DNA from: Candidatus Delongbacteria bacterium
Lineage (GTDB): Bacteria > UBA4055
Assembly: GCA_003477045.1 (NCBI GenBank)
Contig: DMTS01000149.1
Span: 1-6,071 of the forward strand
Length of the DNA stretch: 6,071 nucleotides
Reading direction: 5' to 3'
Numbering within the stretch: the stretch's first letter is position 1; each line of letters opens with the position of its first letter. This document shows positions 5,646 through 6,071 of the stretch, in pieces. A program made the translations under genes and the position numbers. The notes beneath the pieces were generated by a model. That model was not told the origin of the DNA. It saw only the letters and a list, made by a program, of their open reading frames with translations, and did no database searches.

Positions 5646-6071
5646 TTATCTTTTGTCTTTGCCGTGGCCTTTGCCGTTGTCTTTATTCCTGCTGTTTTTA
5701 ATATTGTGATTAATTTCTTTGAAATTACTGCCGTTCTCTCTCATCTTTATTATTTCAGCAGGTTTCTGTTTGTTGTGTTCAGCAACGAACTTAAGATTTA
5801 CGAGGTTAACGATGTCGTTATCTTTGAAATTCATGTTTTTCCATTGCTTTTTGGGTTTATTCACATAATGTCCGTAAGCATGGCCGTTAGGCGGGCCGGA
5901 CTGTATCGGAACATAATATATGTCCGGGCTTAATCTGTAATACAGGGTAATATCCATCCACGACATATTTCTTCGTCTAAGATCGATTATCACAGTGGGA
6001 GTAACGCGGGCTCTCTGGGCAATAAAAAATACGACTGGCATCTCATCATAAGGTATTCCGCTGTCCCTGAC
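5646..6071 (-). CDS. Uncharacterised protein with two ~30-residue repeats and a basic tail, 5'-partial
   Basis: I do not recognise a named family. The frame stays open through the right edge: ten codons (VRDSGIPYDE) precede the ATG at 6041, and that ATG lies inside what looks like conserved sequence, so the true start is probably beyond 6071 and any signal peptide would be there. Numbering from that Met, residues 6-35 (FIAQRARVTP...ITLYY) align without gaps to 85-114 (FVAEHNKQKP...INHNI), with seven identities and many conservative pairs; both follow the pattern F-x-A, P, II, R, I and look helical. Between them lies a Gly/Pro/His/Tyr stretch, SGPPNGHAYGHY (48-59). The tail (117-131) is rich in Lys, Gly, His and Asp and probably disordered. 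It is 38 bases upstream of the kinase and probably co-transcribed. It may be secreted or envelope-associated, but this is a guess. Confidence 0.7.
   Translation of the reverse strand, partial: VRDSGIPYDEMPVVFFIAQRARVTPTVIIDLRRRNMSWMDITLYYRLSPDIYYVPIQSGPPNGHAYGHYVNKPKKQWKNMNFKDNDIVNLVNLKFVAEHNKQKPAEIIKMRENGSNFKEINHNIKNSRNKDNGKGHGKDKR

Noticed and set aside
5664..5933. Plus-strand 89-residue hydrophobic open frame opposite the uncharacterised gene
   Set aside because: It looks membrane-like only because it is antisense to Lys/Asn-rich codons. The minus frame has internal repeats, runs through the edge and sits in operon order.
1..6071. CRISPR array, tRNA/rRNA gene, insertion sequence or transposase
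   Set aside because: No regularly spaced repeats, no tRNA-like or rRNA-like sequence, and no transposase or integrase motif seen on either strand; nearly every base belongs to one of the six genes.

Overview
The window comes from a bacterium, very probably Gram-negative. The evidence is the end of an NdvB-type (GH94) cyclic glucan synthase gene, a CHASE3/PAS histidine kinase and two HD-GYP response regulators. Coding density is high, and the genes use good Shine-Dalgarno sites, so a typical SD-poor Bacteroidota is unlikely. Base composition is near 40% GC except in the first ~220 bases, which are about 63% GC by my count. I cannot place the organism more precisely; a free-living environmental lineage is my inference only.

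Layout. Bases 1-636 (+) are the 3' end of a GH94 gene whose start lies before the window. It converges, with only 29 bases between stop codons, on a long minus-strand operon that fills the rest of the window. In transcription order (right to left) the operon reads: (1) an uncharacterised small protein, 6071-5646, whose start lies beyond the right edge; (2) a membrane histidine kinase with CHASE3 and two PAS domains, 5607-3265; (3) a stand-alone receiver protein with a GTG start, 3268-2900; (4) a REC-HD-GYP regulator, 2883-1771; (5) a second, paralogous REC-HD-GYP regulator, 1769-666. The junctions are a 38-base gap, a 4-base overlap (GTGA), a 16-base gap and a 1-base gap, so the kinase and three regulators are almost certainly co-transcribed and partly translationally coupled.

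Likely joint function (inference). The kinase senses a periplasmic (CHASE3) and/or cytoplasmic (PAS) cue and phosphorylates up to three receivers. One is a free CheY/DivK-like domain, which with the kinase resembles a hybrid kinase split into two genes. The other two control HD-GYP domains, a family that hydrolyses cyclic-di-GMP. The module is therefore a branched phosphorelay acting on c-di-GMP breakdown, with no GGDEF cyclase in view.

Points most worth a second look: the abrupt composition change inside the GH94 gene near base 220; the tandem HD-GYP duplication with altered residues just before the first metal-binding His in one copy; and the unnamed small protein, which contains two gapless ~30-residue repeats and a Lys/Gly/His-rich tail.
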